Positions 1-12,393 are shown, counted from the stretch's first letter. The stretch is DNA of 64,000 nucleotides from Adiantum capillus-veneris (GCA_014529385.2 CM043946.1:15455077-15519076); one strand, 5' to 3'. Notes: generated from the letters alone by a model not told the origin. Numbers and translations are program-made.

Positions 1-30
1 ATAAATACAGGGAAATGCAAAGATACTAAC

Positions 31-657
31 TCAAATTCTTGAGCAGGGTGTCCCAAGTTTCTGGAAGAGGCATGAGAAACTTGCGAGACTTATTGATGTT
101 TGATTCTAATCCCCTGGGATGGTAAGGATGTACAGTTATTCTGGCACAGAATGGGAGTGACCCCTTGCTAGTGGGAAGCTGCTTGAAGCCTGCATTACGG
201 GGCCAGGCACTGCGTGGCTCATTCCTTTGATCCGCAGTTGTTTTGGAGTCTCTCTTTGGCAATGGTTTGGATGACATCAAGACCGTGGGAGGATTTTCCA
301 GCAGCTGCACTAACTCTTTCTGGCCTCCCTGCCTTGCAACATCAACAGGTGTAAGTCCATTGTGGTTACATTGCTCCACCTTCGCCCCATAAGACACAAG
401 AAGTTTGGCTGCCTCTGTCCAACCTGCCTCTACAGCCACGTGAAGAGCAGTTGTACCCTCCAAGTTTCCCAAGTTTACATCCGCTCCGTAGTTTAAGAGG
501 CTCTGCAAAACTTCAGCATCACCCCTCTCTGCAGCAGCACAAAGGTAATCCCCTTGTGCTTTCACCGGCAAATATGCACCATGTTCCCACAGCAACCTGG
601 CCAATGACTTGCGGTGCTCATTTATTGCTTTGAATAGAGGAACACTATTTTCATCAT
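31..657 (-). CDS. K+ channel exon: ankyrin repeats 3-5 and start of KHA domain
   Basis: A long exon with acceptor AACTGCAG. Its first two bases complete an Asp codon begun in the previous exon. It encodes ankyrin repeats (AINEHRKSLARLLWEHGA, LCAAAERGDAEVLQSLLNYG, TTALHVAVEAGWTEAAKLL, NGLTPVDVARQGGQKELVQL), a poorly conserved linker, and the beginning of the KHA domain (CARITVHPYHPRG...PLPETWDTLLKNL). The KHA domain is characteristic of plant Shaker channels and acts in tetramer association. The frame would hit TAG just past this point, but a GTTAGT donor precedes it, so the rest of KHA is expected in an exon left of position 1. Confidence 0.92.
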
Positions 658-737
658 CTGCAGTTATTTTATAGAAACACAGTAATTAAAGTTGTAGTCG
701 AAACAAAAAATAACTGACATTTACACCTCTCTCTCTA

Positions 738-3434
738 CGCCTCACATCCATGATGGGGGTGGACAAGCCTTCACACACAAAGGCATGGAGAGTGGGCAAG
801 AAGAGTGATGGCCCGGGAGAATCTTCGAAAGGGAGAGATCTCATACTATGCTTCTCCTCCTTGGAAGAGAAGAAGGAATTCTTGAGAAAGAGGCCTACTC
901 TCAAGAAGACAGTTATTTTTCTCGGTGATGATCTCACTCTCTCATAGCTTGCGCATATGAGAGAGGTAATGCTAGAGATTATGGTGGCAAGGGAGAAGGG
1001 AAAGATAGCCTTTTACAGAAATGGTTGGGTGGTGAATGTAGAGCGGCGCTCTACATGACGGTGTGAGACCTATGGGACCACACTGAAGATGGCTACTTGG
1101 AATTGTAATGGATCTATGAGGTTGGATGTTGGTGCCTTTGAGGACAATTTCAGAGATAGGGACATTGTTTCCTTCTCAGAGACGCATCAGGCCCCCAGAC
1201 AGCTTATGCCACATGTGGTGGGATACAGATGGGAGATAGCCCACAAGACAGTCGCGAGATCTGAGCATGGGAGTAGAGGTTCAAGTTAGTAGTAGTGCTA
1301 TTTAGGGAGGAGTTCCAGCCACTACTACATATTGTACGGAGAGATGATCATGCTAGATACATGTGGGTGAGTCTTAGAGCTGACACAGGCCGATTTCTAT
1401 ACATTGCCATATGTTACTTCCCCCCAGTACGTCAGTATATACTGCATCTAGAGGACAGTCGCCTTTCTCTATACTAGATGATGATATATGGGAGTTTTCT
1501 AGGGATGGTGATATCATCCTCCTAGGGGACTTCAATGCCCGAACGGGAAACTCTCAGACAGTCTTCGACGACACTTCAGATGAGATGCTTAGAGAGCTGG
1601 ATGTGGGTGAGTTGGGGCTAGACAGATGCTCACATGACAGAGAGTAGACAGAGTATGGGAGATACCTCACGGAGATGACGACTGCACATGGGTTAGCCAT
1701 ACTTAATGGCTTACAGCGATTTCCTGGAGCAGCCGGTTTCACATGCTTTCCACACAGAGACGGGGCCAGTACAGTGGACTATGTTATGGCACAACCGAGC
1801 TTTATTCCTTGTATTTAGGATTTCATAGTGGGAGCCAAACTAATGGGCGTAGCAGTGGATCATGCACTTTTGACATTTTCTGTTTCATTTCAGTATAGTA
1901 CAGCCTAGACATCAGGAGGTAGGTCACATACCCGTTATACATTTACACCAGAGATTGACTCAGTTTATACAGAGGAGATCTATAGCCGTCTATGCACAGC
2001 TGGTCCTGGCCTCTCAGTGGAGGAGTGCACCACTTTACTGACTGAGACACTGCATGGTGCAACATCAGAGGCACACCCACACACTCAACCGGGTCGGAGG
2101 CGATATTCTGGGGGCATGCCCCATAATAGTTGGAATGATGAGGAGTGCAGAGAGATGAGAGAGCCCAGCTTCAGAGGGATCTTCTTTTAGGAGTCATCAC
2201 TTACAAACAATCTCGGATTGCTTCCCGATGCCTTGTGTGACGGAAGAAACGAGCTTACTTGGCCCAGATGGAGTGAGACTTGTAGACTGCAGAAGATGGG
2301 GGTGCCCATAGTGTTGCTTTGGGGGATTATGGCTCTATACAAATCAATCATGGGACATGTACGCACTCTGAAGGGGATATCTGATTTAGTTCACTCCACC
2401 ATTGGGGTGAACAGTGTTGCCCATTGTCTCTTACTCTATTTGGTATGTATGTTGATGAGGTGTCTGATTACATTGACAGAGAGGGTGATAGAGGTGCCCA
2501 GCTAGCAGGGAAGTGGATCCCATTGTTGTTATATGCTGATGATATTGTGTTGATCTCTGACTCACCAGAGGGTATGTAGCTACGTTTCGATGCATTACAC
2601 AAATTTGCAGAGGATAGTGGATTGTCTGTAAACCTTGGTAAAACCAAGGTTATGGTGTTTAACACCACACCATAGTGGTTTCTATAGAGAGCATCTTCTC
2701 CACCTCATAGGAGATGGGTTTGTGATTCGACCCAGCTACATGGACACACATATGTCTCATGGTTTGCGGTGTGCCATTGGTCAGATACGCACATCCTCAC
2801 ATCAGCTGGAGATTGAGACAGGTAGATTCAGAGGGATACCAGTAGACAACAGGATATGCCACTTATGCCAGTTAGAGCCAGAGACAGAGCTACATTACAT
2901 ATGTCATTGCACATTGTACTATCAGATACGGGCTGTTTCCATTGCTTATTCAGAGAGGGTTTCGGTCCTTTCTCTAGGGTCATGAATTATGACGATCAGA
3001 GATGTCTTGGGCTATATCTACTTAAGTTACACAGATATAAAGACACTTTACTGAAGAGAGATAGAGACAGTCCCAAAGACAAATTATAGATTTCTTTTCA
3101 CTAGATATGGGACAGACAGAGGAGCAATCATCATTGCAGGGCTCGGCCCACACTCATTCGGCCACTACCGGCACTCTCATCTACCGAGCACTGGAGCTAC
3201 GGAGATCCAGACGGCCATGATTGAGGAGAGGGGCTACACAGCATCGACGGAGACTACAACAGATGATTCAAGCCATACTCTCTCAATATCCAGAGTGCAA
3301 ATGAGGATGGATTCTAGTAGTAGTATCTAGTTCTATTGTACCCAGACATGGAACTAGATTCACCATTTTGTAACAGATTGGTCTCATAGGTCATTTTGGC
3401 CTTTTGAAGACGTTAATATAAATTTCATTTCATT

Positions 3435-3438
<4 letters not shown>
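738..3438 (+). mobile_element. LINE copy 1, decayed
   Basis: It begins inside ORF1 (748-946, WRVGKK...FLRKRPTLKKTVIFLGDDLTL) and continues into ORF2 from ATG 1089 (MATWNCNGS, SETHQAP, LLGDFNAR). The endonuclease frame carries several stops. RT motif A is missing: sequence jumps from about 2280 to WGIMALYKS. A second jump at about 2673 joins KTKVMVFNTTP to the C-terminal zinc-binding region (CHLCQLEPETELHYICHC, 2851-2910). The 3' tail with AGGTCATTTTGGCCT is at 3390-3438, followed by (CT)n at 3439-3485. Confidence 0.88.
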
Positions 3439-3485
<47 letters not shown>

Positions 3486-3487
<2 letters not shown>

Positions 3488-6394
3488 TTGAGTACAATAC
3501 ATCTCAGGCCTCACGGGGTGGTAGACATCCATGCTATACTTTTACACCAGAGACGGACTTAGTTATGTAGAGGAGACATGTAGGCTTTTATGCACATCAG
3601 AGCCAGTATACACAGTGGAGGAGATCACATCTATGCTCACAGTGACATTACATGGGGCAGCGACAGAGGCATACCCACACACTCAGCCTGGTCAGAGACG
3701 TCGTTTTAGGCACATGCCTCAGAACAGTTGTTGGTATGATGAGGAGTGTCGACAGAGGAGAGCTCAGATACAGCGGGAGCTTGCATTGGGAGTGATCACC
3801 TATAGACAGTCACGTATTGCTACACGACGACTAGTGCGACGGAAGAAGCGAGCTTTCTTGGTCCAGATGGAGCAAGATTTATATCAGCTCTTCCTCAGTA
3901 GAGATTCAAGAGAGGCTTGGCGTCTATTCCATGAGCAGTCTCCCCCACCAGTGATTACTTCTACAGAGAGATATGGGGGCAGTATGCAGCATCTTTATAT
4001 ACTGTACCCGGACAGCCACCACTACCATGTTCGGAGGCCATTGATAGGATGAAGACCAGACGGGCATAGGATCATGAGGGTTTGGTACCAGAGCACATTA
4101 TACATGCTGGGGACTTGTTGGTAGAGGTGCTTACACGGTTATTCAACCGTGTCATGTGTGAGGGCTTTCCCGAGTCTTGGAGATTATCTACTATTGTACC
4201 TATCTTCAAGCCAGCAGACCCCACAGTGCTGGGGAATTACCGTACTATCATGGTAGGACACACATTGGCACGGTTGTATGCATCCATCCTTGAGCATAGG
4301 CTGAGTAGTTGGGCAGAGATTATGGGCATACGGGCACCTGGGCAGGCTGGTTTCAAGAGGGATTTCTCCACACTGGATCATGTCTTTACACTCAGAGCTA
4401 TCATTGAGGAGGGTCGAGCACATGGTAGACGTATATATTGCAGCTTTGTGGACTTCCGCAAAGCTTTTTGACACAGTACCGAGGGCCAGATTGATGCGCC
4501 GACTTATGGAATTGGGGGTACCCCACAGAGCTGATATGGGGGATTATGGCATTGTACAGTTAAGTGATGGGTCATGTACGCACATGGAGTGAAACAGGGA
4601 TGCCCATTGTCCTCTACTTTATTTGGTATGTATGTTGATGAGGTCTCTGATTATATTGACAGAGGAGGAGATAGAGGTGCTCAGCTTGCAGGGACATGGA
4701 TCCCATCTTTTATTCTATGCTGACGATATTGTGTTGATATCAGACTCACTAGAGGGTATGCAGAGACATTTGGACGCATTGCATAGTTTTGCAGGGGATA
4801 CTGGATTGTCTGTCAACCTTGGTAAAACCAAGGTCATGGTATTTAATACCACGCCACAGTGGGTTAGAAGATCAATACCTACATTCACATATGGTCAGGA
4901 CAATATGAAGTACACTGATGCATACACATATCTTGGTGTGGTCTCTAGTGGACCGAGGTTCACACCGAAAGTGGCAGCAGACACTAGATTGACTCGTGCC
5001 TATGCAGCCCTAGGTGGTTTAGAGAGGATTTGTTCGCAGGTTCAGTTCCAGGAACCTTGAACAAAGCTTTGGCTTTTCGACACTTCGGTCGCTTCAGTTA
5101 TGCACTACGGGGTTCAGGTTTGGGGACCCTCTGTTGACAGTGCTGGATGGAGTAATATGGAGAGACCCTTGATATCTATGATTTCTAGGCTGATTAGAGC
5201 CAAGGCCTCTGTTCCACATGACATCATACGAGCGGAGCTGGCTGCCCCACCTATGGAGGTTGAGGCACTCACCAGATCAGTATCATTTGTACACAACTTA
5301 TGGGACACCACCAGGGACAGGTATGCTAGGCTTGCTCTTGAATCATCCAGACAACTTGCATTACAGGGAGATACATCATGTTGGTATGCACAGATGAGCT
5401 CATGGTTTCAGAGGCATGGTTTCAACATGGGCAGGCTGCCCCCTTTCCAATATTCTCTTGATGCACCATCTTTGGCTCTTACATGGATGGAGATTACTAG
5501 ACTCATTCATCAGGATCTTATCCAGCTTGATAGCAGGAGGACATGGATAGAGCCATCACACGGCCCAGCTACATGGACACATGGACACATCTATCTCATG
5601 GGTTACGATGTGCCATAGGCCAGATTCGCACATCTTCACACCAGCTTGGGATTGAGATAGGTAGATTCAGAGGCATACCAACAGACAGTAGGATATGTCA
5701 GTTATGCCATGCAGAGCCAGAGACAGAGTTTCACTACATATGTCACTGCACAGTCTACTATGAGATACGGGGACGCTTTCATTGTTTATTCAGAGATGGT
5801 TTTGACTCGTTAGATAGAGTCATGAGATATCAGGATCAGAGATGTCTCGGATTATTTCTACTTGAGATACAAAGACATAGAGACTCTCTATTGAGAGGGC
5901 ATAGACAGAGACATCCCCAGAGACGCATCTCAGATTTCTTCAGTCTGAGTACCACAGAGGCAGAGGGGACACACCACACCACAGAGCTCGGTTCCCATCC
6001 ATACACACACCAACGGTACTCTCATTGATCGAGCTATAGAGTTAGGGAGATCGAGACGACCGCAACTGAGGAATGGAGCCATGCAACACCGGCGGAGATT
6101 GCGGCAGAGGATCCACAGGATTCTAGCAGGACACCCAGAGTGTCGATCAGGATAGGCTTCATGCTACTGCTATATTGTATCATGGTGACACTTATCCCCA
6201 CTTTGTACCCTTATGGCATGATACCATTGCTCAGCCTACCAGCCACCCATAGGAGTCGGTAGCACTCCTATCAGTTCTTTGTTTGTAGTTTTCTTTGTTT
6301 GTACCCAGACTTGGTACTAGACTCATCATTGTAATCAGTTGGTCTCATAGGTCATTTTGGCCTTTTGTAGACGTTAATATATCATTTCATTTCA
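3486..6394 (+). mobile_element. LINE copy 2, 5'-truncated
   Basis: It starts directly after a (CT)n tract, near the end of the endonuclease domain, in homology with 48820 onward of copy 12. RT motifs A (VDFRKAF, broken by a frameshift near 4468), B (short gap, near 4590) and C (YADDIVLISDS, 4719) are visible, then the C-terminal CQLCHAEPETEFHYICHC motif at 5698-5751. The 3' UTR and tail are nearly identical to copy 12. It ends at (CT)n 6395-6419. Several frameshifts, but low divergence from copies 9 and 12. Confidence 0.9.
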
Positions 6395-6419
6395 CTCTCT
6401 CTCTCTCTCTCTCTCTCTC

Positions 6420-6511
6420 ACCATGGCAGATGTGGTAGCACTGATGATGGAGATGTATGGAGAGGCCTTTAGTCTATGATTTCTTGGATGGTTCGGGATA
6501 AGGCCTCATCC

Positions 6512-6554
<43 letters not shown>

Positions 6555-7782
6555 CGCCGGTGGTCGAGGCACTTACTAGATCAATATCATTTATGCACAG
6601 CTTATGGGACCTCCTAGAGACAGATATGCTCGGCTGACCCTAGAGTCATCTCGATTGCTAGCGTTGCAAGGTGATACAACATGCTGGTATGGGCAAATGA
6701 CATCATGGTTTTAGTTACATGGTTTCAACATGGATAGATTGCCCATATTCCAGTACTCCTTGGATGCACCCTCCCTATCTCTCACACGAACACAGATCAC
6801 TAGACTCATACGTCAGGATCTGATTCAGCTAGATAACAAGAGCACATGGATACAACCGACATAGGAGTTGGGTACGAAGATGGCTTTCTATAGAGAGCAT
6901 CTTCTCCAACTCATGGAGGACGGGTTTTTGACTAGGCCGCCCGGATACATGGATACACACTTATCTCATGCGATACGATGTGCTATTGGCCAGATATGCA
7001 CATCCTCGCATCAACTTCAGATCGAGACTGGCAAATTTTCAGGAGTACCAGCAAAGGTCATGATATGTCGTATAGAGCCAGAGCCAGACCTCCACTACAT
7101 ATGTCATTGCCTGATGTACTATGAGATACAAGACCGCTTCCATTGTCTCTTCAGAGAAGGTTTTGGACCACTTTCTAGAGTCATAAGATACGAGGACTAG
7201 AGATGTCTCGGATTTTTTTTACTCAAGCTGCACAGATATAGAGAGAGCTTGCTGAGGACATCAGGGGAGAGCCAGTCTCAGAGGCAGATCACACATTTCT
7301 TTACGCCAGCCAGTGGGCAGCCAGAGAAGCAGTTGTCACAACCGATTTTAGATCTCACCCACACCAGAGGTACATTGATTGATTAAGAGATTGAGCTAGG
7401 GAGATCCACGTGCCCACGACTCTGGGGGGCCTCACAACATCGACGGAGGCTGCAGTAGAGGATCCAGATCACTCTAGCTCGACATGCAAGATGCCGAGTC
7501 AAAGTACTGACCATGGAGGATATTGATAAGATTCGACGGCGACCGACGAGGGATCTCCTCTTGAGTTTGATCCACCTACCTCTGTTGATTTGTATCACCC
7601 ATTGTATCAGCTCTCTCACACGCCCCCCCCCCCCCCCCCCCCCCCGGCTCCGTCTTCCGATTTCAGTTCTTTGTACTCTTTTTTGTACTCCAACATTGTA
7701 TCAGATTCACCACTTGTAACTTTTTGCTCTCATAGGTCACTCTTGCCTTTTGAAGACGTTAACATAACATTTCATTTCATTT
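6420..7782 (+). mobile_element. LINE copy 3, 3' third of ORF2
   Basis: A 5'-truncated copy that abuts the (CT)n of copy 2. It covers the region after the RT fingers/palm (LMEDGFLTRPPGYMDTHLSHAIRCAIGQI, 6905-6990) and the zinc-like C-terminus. It is interrupted by a pure run of 41 C at 6513-6553 and one of 23 C at 7623-7645. The tail is at 7729-7782 and is followed by only a short TCTCTC. Confidence 0.86.
6513..6553. repeat. poly(C) run of 41
   Basis: An uninterrupted C homopolymer inside LINE copy 3. It sits where the related copies read GCCTC.GTCCCACATGAC, so it probably arose by expansion after insertion, or it is a sequencing or assembly artefact. A second, 23-base C run lies at 7623-7645. 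Confidence 0.9.
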
Positions 7783-7789
7783 CTCTCTC

Positions 7790-8583
7790 ACAGCGTGGGG
7801 CCAGCACAATGGACCATGTCATGGCACACCCGAGCTTCATCTCCTGCATTCACGATTTCACAAAGGACCCAAACCAATGGGTGTAGCAGTGGACCACACT
7901 CTCTTGACACTTTCCGTCTCTTTTCAGTACAGTAGAACCCAGGTGTCAGGAAGGAGGACACATACCCGCTATAAATTTACACCAAAAAATGATTCTATTT
8001 ATATAGAGGAGATCTATAATCGTCTATGTATAGCAGCCAAGCCAGGACTCTCTATGGAGGAGATCACCACCTTACTAACTAAGACATTGCATGATGCAAC
8101 AACAAAGGATACCCACACACTTGGTCTGATCAGAGATGCCGTTTTGGGAGCATGCCTCAAAACAGTTGGTATGACGAGGAGTATAGAGAGACGAGAGCAC
8201 AACTTCAGAGGGACCTTCTCCTAGGGGTCTTTAATCACAGACAGTCTCCAATAGCCTTCCGGCACCTTGTGTGACGGAAGAAGCGAGCGTTCCTGGCTCA
8301 GATAAAGCGAGACTTATATCAGTTGTTTTTGAGTAGAGAATCAGGAGAGGCATGGCCTTTCTTGCATGAGCACTCCCCTCCCCTAGTGATACTTCTCCCT
8401 ATGAGTGAGGTCAGTATGCGACATCCTTATATACAATCCTTGGACAAACACCCTTTCCAGATCCTCTTGAGCCATGCCCCTCTACGATGGTCTAGTAGCA
8501 GAGCACTTTATACATGAGATATGCTGGTAGAGGTTCTTGTAGTTCTGTTCAATTGTGTCATGTGTGAGGGTCTACCTAAGGAT
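7790..8583 (+). mobile_element. LINE copy 4, internal ORF2 piece without 3' tail
   Basis: It starts immediately after the short CT tract of copy 3 at the endonuclease end (homologous to GSSTVDYVLTHPSF). It runs through the linker and the start of RT (GAACLKT.. / GLPKD region) and stops near 8583 without a 3' tail. The frame is broken repeatedly. The following 8584-8700 is purine-rich sequence I cannot assign. Confidence 0.75.
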
Positions 8584-8698
8584 TAATGATAAATATTTGA
8601 ACTATTGACTGCAAGAATAATGACCTAGAGAGAGAAAAAGAAGAAGAAGAAGAAGAGCAAGATAAAATTTAGCATCACAGGAACCCTCCCAAGAAAGT

Positions 8699-8702
<4 letters not shown>

Positions 8703-8780
<78 letters not shown>
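8703..8780. repeat. (GT)n followed by (GA)n microsatellite
   Basis: (GT)18 at 8703-8738 runs directly into (GA)n to 8780. The (GA)n is the complement of the (TC)n expected at the 3' end of the minus-strand LINE copy 5. Confidence 0.97.
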
Positions 8781-8784
<4 letters not shown>

Positions 8785-9690
8785 GAAATGAAATGTTGTA
8801 TTAACGTCTTCAAAAGGCCAAAATGACTTATGAGACCAATCTGTTAGAAAATAGTGAATCTGATACCATGTCTGGGTACAAAAGAACTAGAACCAAAATA
8901 CTACTACTACTACTACTACTATTAGAATCCATCCTCATATGCACTCTAGATGTTGAGAGAGCATGGCTCGAATCCTCTGCTGTAGTCTTTGTCGATGCTG
9001 TGTAGCTCCTTTCCTCAATCGTGGCTGCATGGATCTCCGTAGCTCAAGTGCTCGGTTGATGAGAGTGCCGGTAGTGGTCGAATTAGTGTGGGCCGAGCTC
9101 TGCCGTGATGGCTGCTCCTCTGGCTGTCCCATATCTAGTGAAAAGAAATCTGTAATCTATCTTTGGAACTGTCTGTCTCTAGCTCCCCAGTAAAGTGTCT
9201 CTATATCTGTGTAACTCAAGTAGGATATAGCCCAAAACATCTCTGATCCTCATAACTCATGACCCTAGAGAAAGGACCGAAACCCTCTCTGAATAAGCAG
9301 TGGAAACGGCCCCGAATCTCATAGTACACTGTGCAATGACATAAGTAATGTAGCTCTATCTCTGGCTCTAGCTGGCTTAAGTGGCATATCCCGCTGTCTG
9401 TTGGTATACCTATGAATCTACCAGTCTCAATCTCCAGCTGATGTGAGGATGTCCGTATCTGACCAATGGCACATCCCTCCTAAAATTGGCCTGGCCCTTT
9501 GCCTGTACACCCTCACCCTCTGCCACAATTACTCAACTGCTGCTCAAGAATGGATGCATACAACCATGCCAATGTGTGCCCAACCATAATAGTGCGGTAA
9601 TTCCTAGGCTCTGTAGGATCACATGCCTTGAAGATAGGCACAATAGTAGACAACCTCCAAGTCTCAGGTAACCCCTCACACATGGCACGT
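8781..9690 (-). mobile_element. LINE copy 5, minus strand, 3' end
   Basis: Read on the minus strand, it has an RT fragment (VPIFKACD..GNYRTIM region, 9690-9560). It then jumps to the C-terminal zinc-like region and 3' UTR and ends at the conserved tail (complement at 8781-8850). The (GA)n on the plus strand lies on its 3' side, so the polarity relative to the TC strand is the same as in the plus-strand copies. It has at least one large internal deletion. Confidence 0.85.
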
Positions 9691-10029
9691 TAAATCACTT
9701 TATTTGAGTACTAACCAAAACTAGATGAAACAAGCCATTATTCACTTAAAAATGCTTTTAGGAAAGGCTCAAGAAAAATATGTTAAAGAAGCTCATTTGA
9801 CTACAACTTGAAACAAGTACTCAACTTTAAACTAACAAGGATAAGGAATCTCAAAGACTTAATCCTAGAAATCATACTCCACACAACAACTTCTAAAGGA
9901 ACAAATTTTTAAATCCTAATGTAAGCTAATTACTAGAAATGAATACTACTATGAACCACCTAGAAGAGGCAAAACAAAGATAAAAAACTTGACAATAAGC
10001 AACCTCAACTTCGCTGCTTGTGCGACGCT
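9691..10029. other. Unassigned AT-rich intron sequence
   Basis: About 340 bp of AT-rich sequence inside the 10.7 kb K+ channel intron. I see no ORF, repeat or RNA gene in it. It is probably native intron between two LINE insertions. Confidence 0.6.
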
Positions 10030-11165
10030 GTGTCTAATAATTGTTTGCACTCATCATGCCACCTGTTTTGGGGCATAGTTCCACTACTGTTAGGGGTGTA
10101 GATAGTGTGTGCCGATAGGGGTGCCGAAGGATTGATGTGGAGCAAGCCCTCTCTGAGATGAGATGATATTTGTACATAAACTCTAGCTCATGTGTGAAAT
10201 GGATAATGGTGTGCTATGATTGTGGTGTGGGTGTGGCTGGTCGGAAGTCAATGGCCATAGAGAGGTCCAGTTACATATGGTCCGCATCTATGGGACAAGA
10301 GGCGAGAGGAAAGAACGAAGTAAATGCATGGCCGAAGCAGACCCTATGATAGTCTACTATGCTCCCTCCCCCAGTGCCTCCCTTCCAAAAGCATGTGATT
10401 GCCCTTGATACCGGTTACTGCGCCATGCCATTGTAGGTGAAGACATGATGCATAGGTAAGTCTGATCCACAGTATAGAGTACAGTGACTGTGTCTATTGG
10501 CCCTCCTTTATCCCAGTCATCTCTCTCTCCTCCAATGTCTTTTCCCCCATCTCCTCCCTCATCTACCTGGTTGTCCATCCTAGGTCAAGCGTACATGGAC
10601 CCCTTGGAGGGGAAGTGGCATAGAGTAATGTGGGTTCCTGTGTGTCCGACAATCGTATCCTCAGCCACATGTATCTGGCCTCCTCAACTCTGCTCGCTGC
10701 ACTCACCCTATCCTGCAGCTCTCGTCTGAATAGTATCACAATAACACCAGATCCTCTAGGAGAGCCATGCCGTCGTGTGACGCTCCGATATGCCGACTCC
10801 ACTGGAAGCCCTACTTGTAGGGAAGGCCTCTCTCCCAACAATAGTGTGTCTCTGTCAGTAGGATGATATCCTTGCCCTCCATCACCTGGAAGAGCCATGT
10901 TGTTGTGTGACGTTCTGATGTGTGGACTCCCACTCGAAGCCCCTCAACGTAGGGAGGGCCTCTCTCCTGACTCTCGTGTGTCTCTGTCAGTAGGATGATA
11001 TCCTTGCCTCCATCACCTCTTCCAACCGTCCGGGGTGCGTCTATAAGGAACCATCAGAATTCCACACTGCAAATGCGAGCTCCAAAGGTGTGTCCTCTGT
11101 CTCATTGGCCATGAATCCCTATGCAACCAGTCTGTCATCAAGGCAGACTTGCCCATCTCTGTAAA
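10030..11165 (-). mobile_element. LINE copy 6 (subfamily of copy 19), endonuclease piece
   Basis: On the minus strand it matches copy 19. The end of ORF1 (KAFYRDG..IDG) is near 11165, followed by endonuclease segments GKDIILLTETHES, RGSGVIVILFRRELQDRV, ARYMWLRI and IHFTHELEF (near 10200). RT is absent. A 132-bp unit that includes the LLTETHES segment is tandemly duplicated (see repeat at 10756). Several frameshifts. Confidence 0.78.
10756..11015. repeat. Tandem duplication, period 132 bp
   Basis: TCTCTGTCAGTAGGATGATA recurs at 10849 and 10981. The flanks (AGAGCCATGccGTcGTGTGACG, AAGCCC..GTAGGGA.GGCCTCTCTCC) repeat with the same offset and about 15% difference. It duplicates part of the endonuclease coding region of LINE copy 6. 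Confidence 0.85.
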
Positions 11166-11393
11166 GGCCTTTTAACCCCGTTGCTGGGCTTGCATGATTT
11201 GGTGCATGCAAGCTTTTATATGTTCCACTTGGAGCTTTGTGAGGTGATCATCCACATAGATGAAGCTCCCAGGGAGGCCTTGTAGTATCACCATCTTCTT
11301 CATGAATGTCACCTTATCTCCTTCACTCCCAAATTGAAGCATGAAAGTGCATTTGTGTTTTTTTCTTTTAACAAAATCAAAACTTGCACATGC

Positions 11394-11469
11394 CTGCAAT
11401 GTTTGGATCTGCACCATACTCAAGGAGGAGCCGAGCACATTCGAGAAATCCATTAGCAGCTGCAATATG
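11394..11469 (-). CDS. K+ channel exon: second ankyrin repeat, GC donor
   Basis: 25 codons plus one base: HIAAANGFLECARLLLEYGADPNIA + G. The acceptor is TTGCTGCAG. The 3' border that keeps the frame is CAG|GCATGT, a GC-AG intron. The 33-residue spacing from HIAA to SVPL matches AKT1 exactly when this donor is joined to the acceptor at 658. The nearest GT (after GCAT) would give a stop on joining, so the GC donor is preferred. The downstream intron is 10.7 kb. Confidence 0.85.
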
Positions 11470-11559
11470 CTGCAGCAAGCTGAAAAGAAGTTTTGGAAAC
11501 CCATGATCATGTCAAGGCCAACACAAATTCGAATGGTGACAAAGTAATGTATAGCTTAC

Positions 11560-11754
11560 CAAGGGAGTTTGGTGGCTAGAGTCTAACGTGTTTGGATCCA
11601 TTCCTTTCATCAACATTAGCTTCAAGAGCTGTGTTTCTCCTTTTGAAGCTATAAATCCGGGGCTCATGGTTATCCCAGACACACCACTAGCCAGTGCAGA
11701 CTCGAGCTCTGCAGCAATTTTACAGATGTATCCATTACTAGACTCCCGTAAATG
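11560..11754 (-). CDS. K+ channel exon: linker and first ankyrin repeat
   Basis: 65 codons, phase 0, starting HLRESSNG and ending DSSHQTPL. The first half is the linker after the cNMP domain. The second half (GFIASKGETQLLKLMLMKGMDPN) is the first ankyrin-like repeat, equivalent to the AKT1 segment with LLKRGLDPNESDNNGRTPL. Acceptor TTTGAACAG, donor GTAAGC. Confidence 0.9.
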
Positions 11755-11898
11755 CTGTTCAAACAGAATTGTTCATCATAAACTTCTCATTTATGCAACC
11801 TAAGTAAATTGTTACTAGTTATTTTAACAACTAAGCACCCTATATACTAGATGAAAGTAAATGAAAGTAACTGAAGACCTTTATACAGAGAAAACTAC

Positions 11899-12084
11899 CT
11901 GAAAAAGATTGTTGCCCACTATCTGTCCATCAGCCACATTTGCATTTATGATGTTGATGAACTTAGTCCTATCAATCCTCATCAAATGGGAAAGCTTTCT
12001 TGTGCGCATTGTAAATGGCTGTGGTTTGAAGCATACAACACCTATCTCACCCACAAGATCACCAGCCTTTGCAAAGTCCACAAC
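11899..12084 (-). CDS. K+ channel exon: core of cNMP-binding domain
   Basis: 62 codons, phase 0. It contains the phosphate-binding-cassette region (GDLVGEIGVVCFKPQPF), then TMRTRKLSHLMRIDRTKF and INANVADGQIVGNNLFQ, closely paralleling AKT1. Borders are CTTCTCAG and GTAGTT. The reading frame continues into the following exon as NNLFQ-HLRES. Confidence 0.94.
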
Positions 12085-12360
12085 CTGAGAAGAGATTTCA
12101 GTGTAGTGAGTTCTTCATACAATACAGAGGAGCTAGACCAAATTGTGAACATACACTGAAGTGTCAGCAATATCCCATTGGAAAAGACTTTATCCAAACC
12201 AAAGAAAAGGGTCATAAACTGAGCTTTCAAAACTCAGCTGTGAAAGCTCTTAAAGGGAAGATCTCCTCTTTGCAACAGTAGTAAAGTTAATCCCGCTTTG
12301 TATGCAGAAACAGAATCTAGTATTAGAACTATCTAAGCCACTGGAGAAATCTCGCTTTAC

Positions 12361-12393
12361 CTTCTCCATACCATCTCTGATGACAAGAAGATC
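12361..12393 (-). CDS. K+ channel micro-exon in cNMP-binding domain
   Basis: An 11-codon exon, DLLVIRDGMEK, between CACGTGCAG and GTAAAG. It is found by extending the frame from GMV to VVDFAKAGD and matches the position of ADLVDVDTGTESI in AKT1. It is too short to be called as an ORF on its own. Support comes from exact phase-0 borders and from the family alignment remaining continuous. Confidence 0.86.

Noticed and set aside
1-31. In-frame TAG after LLKNLS as the true end of the K+ channel
   Set aside because: The KHA domain is unfinished and a GTTAGT donor lies just before the stop, so the exon more likely splices to sequence left of the window.
11385-11393. GT donor after GCAGGCAT for the second ankyrin exon
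   Set aside because: Joining it to the acceptor at 658 gives an immediate stop and spoils the ankyrin spacing.
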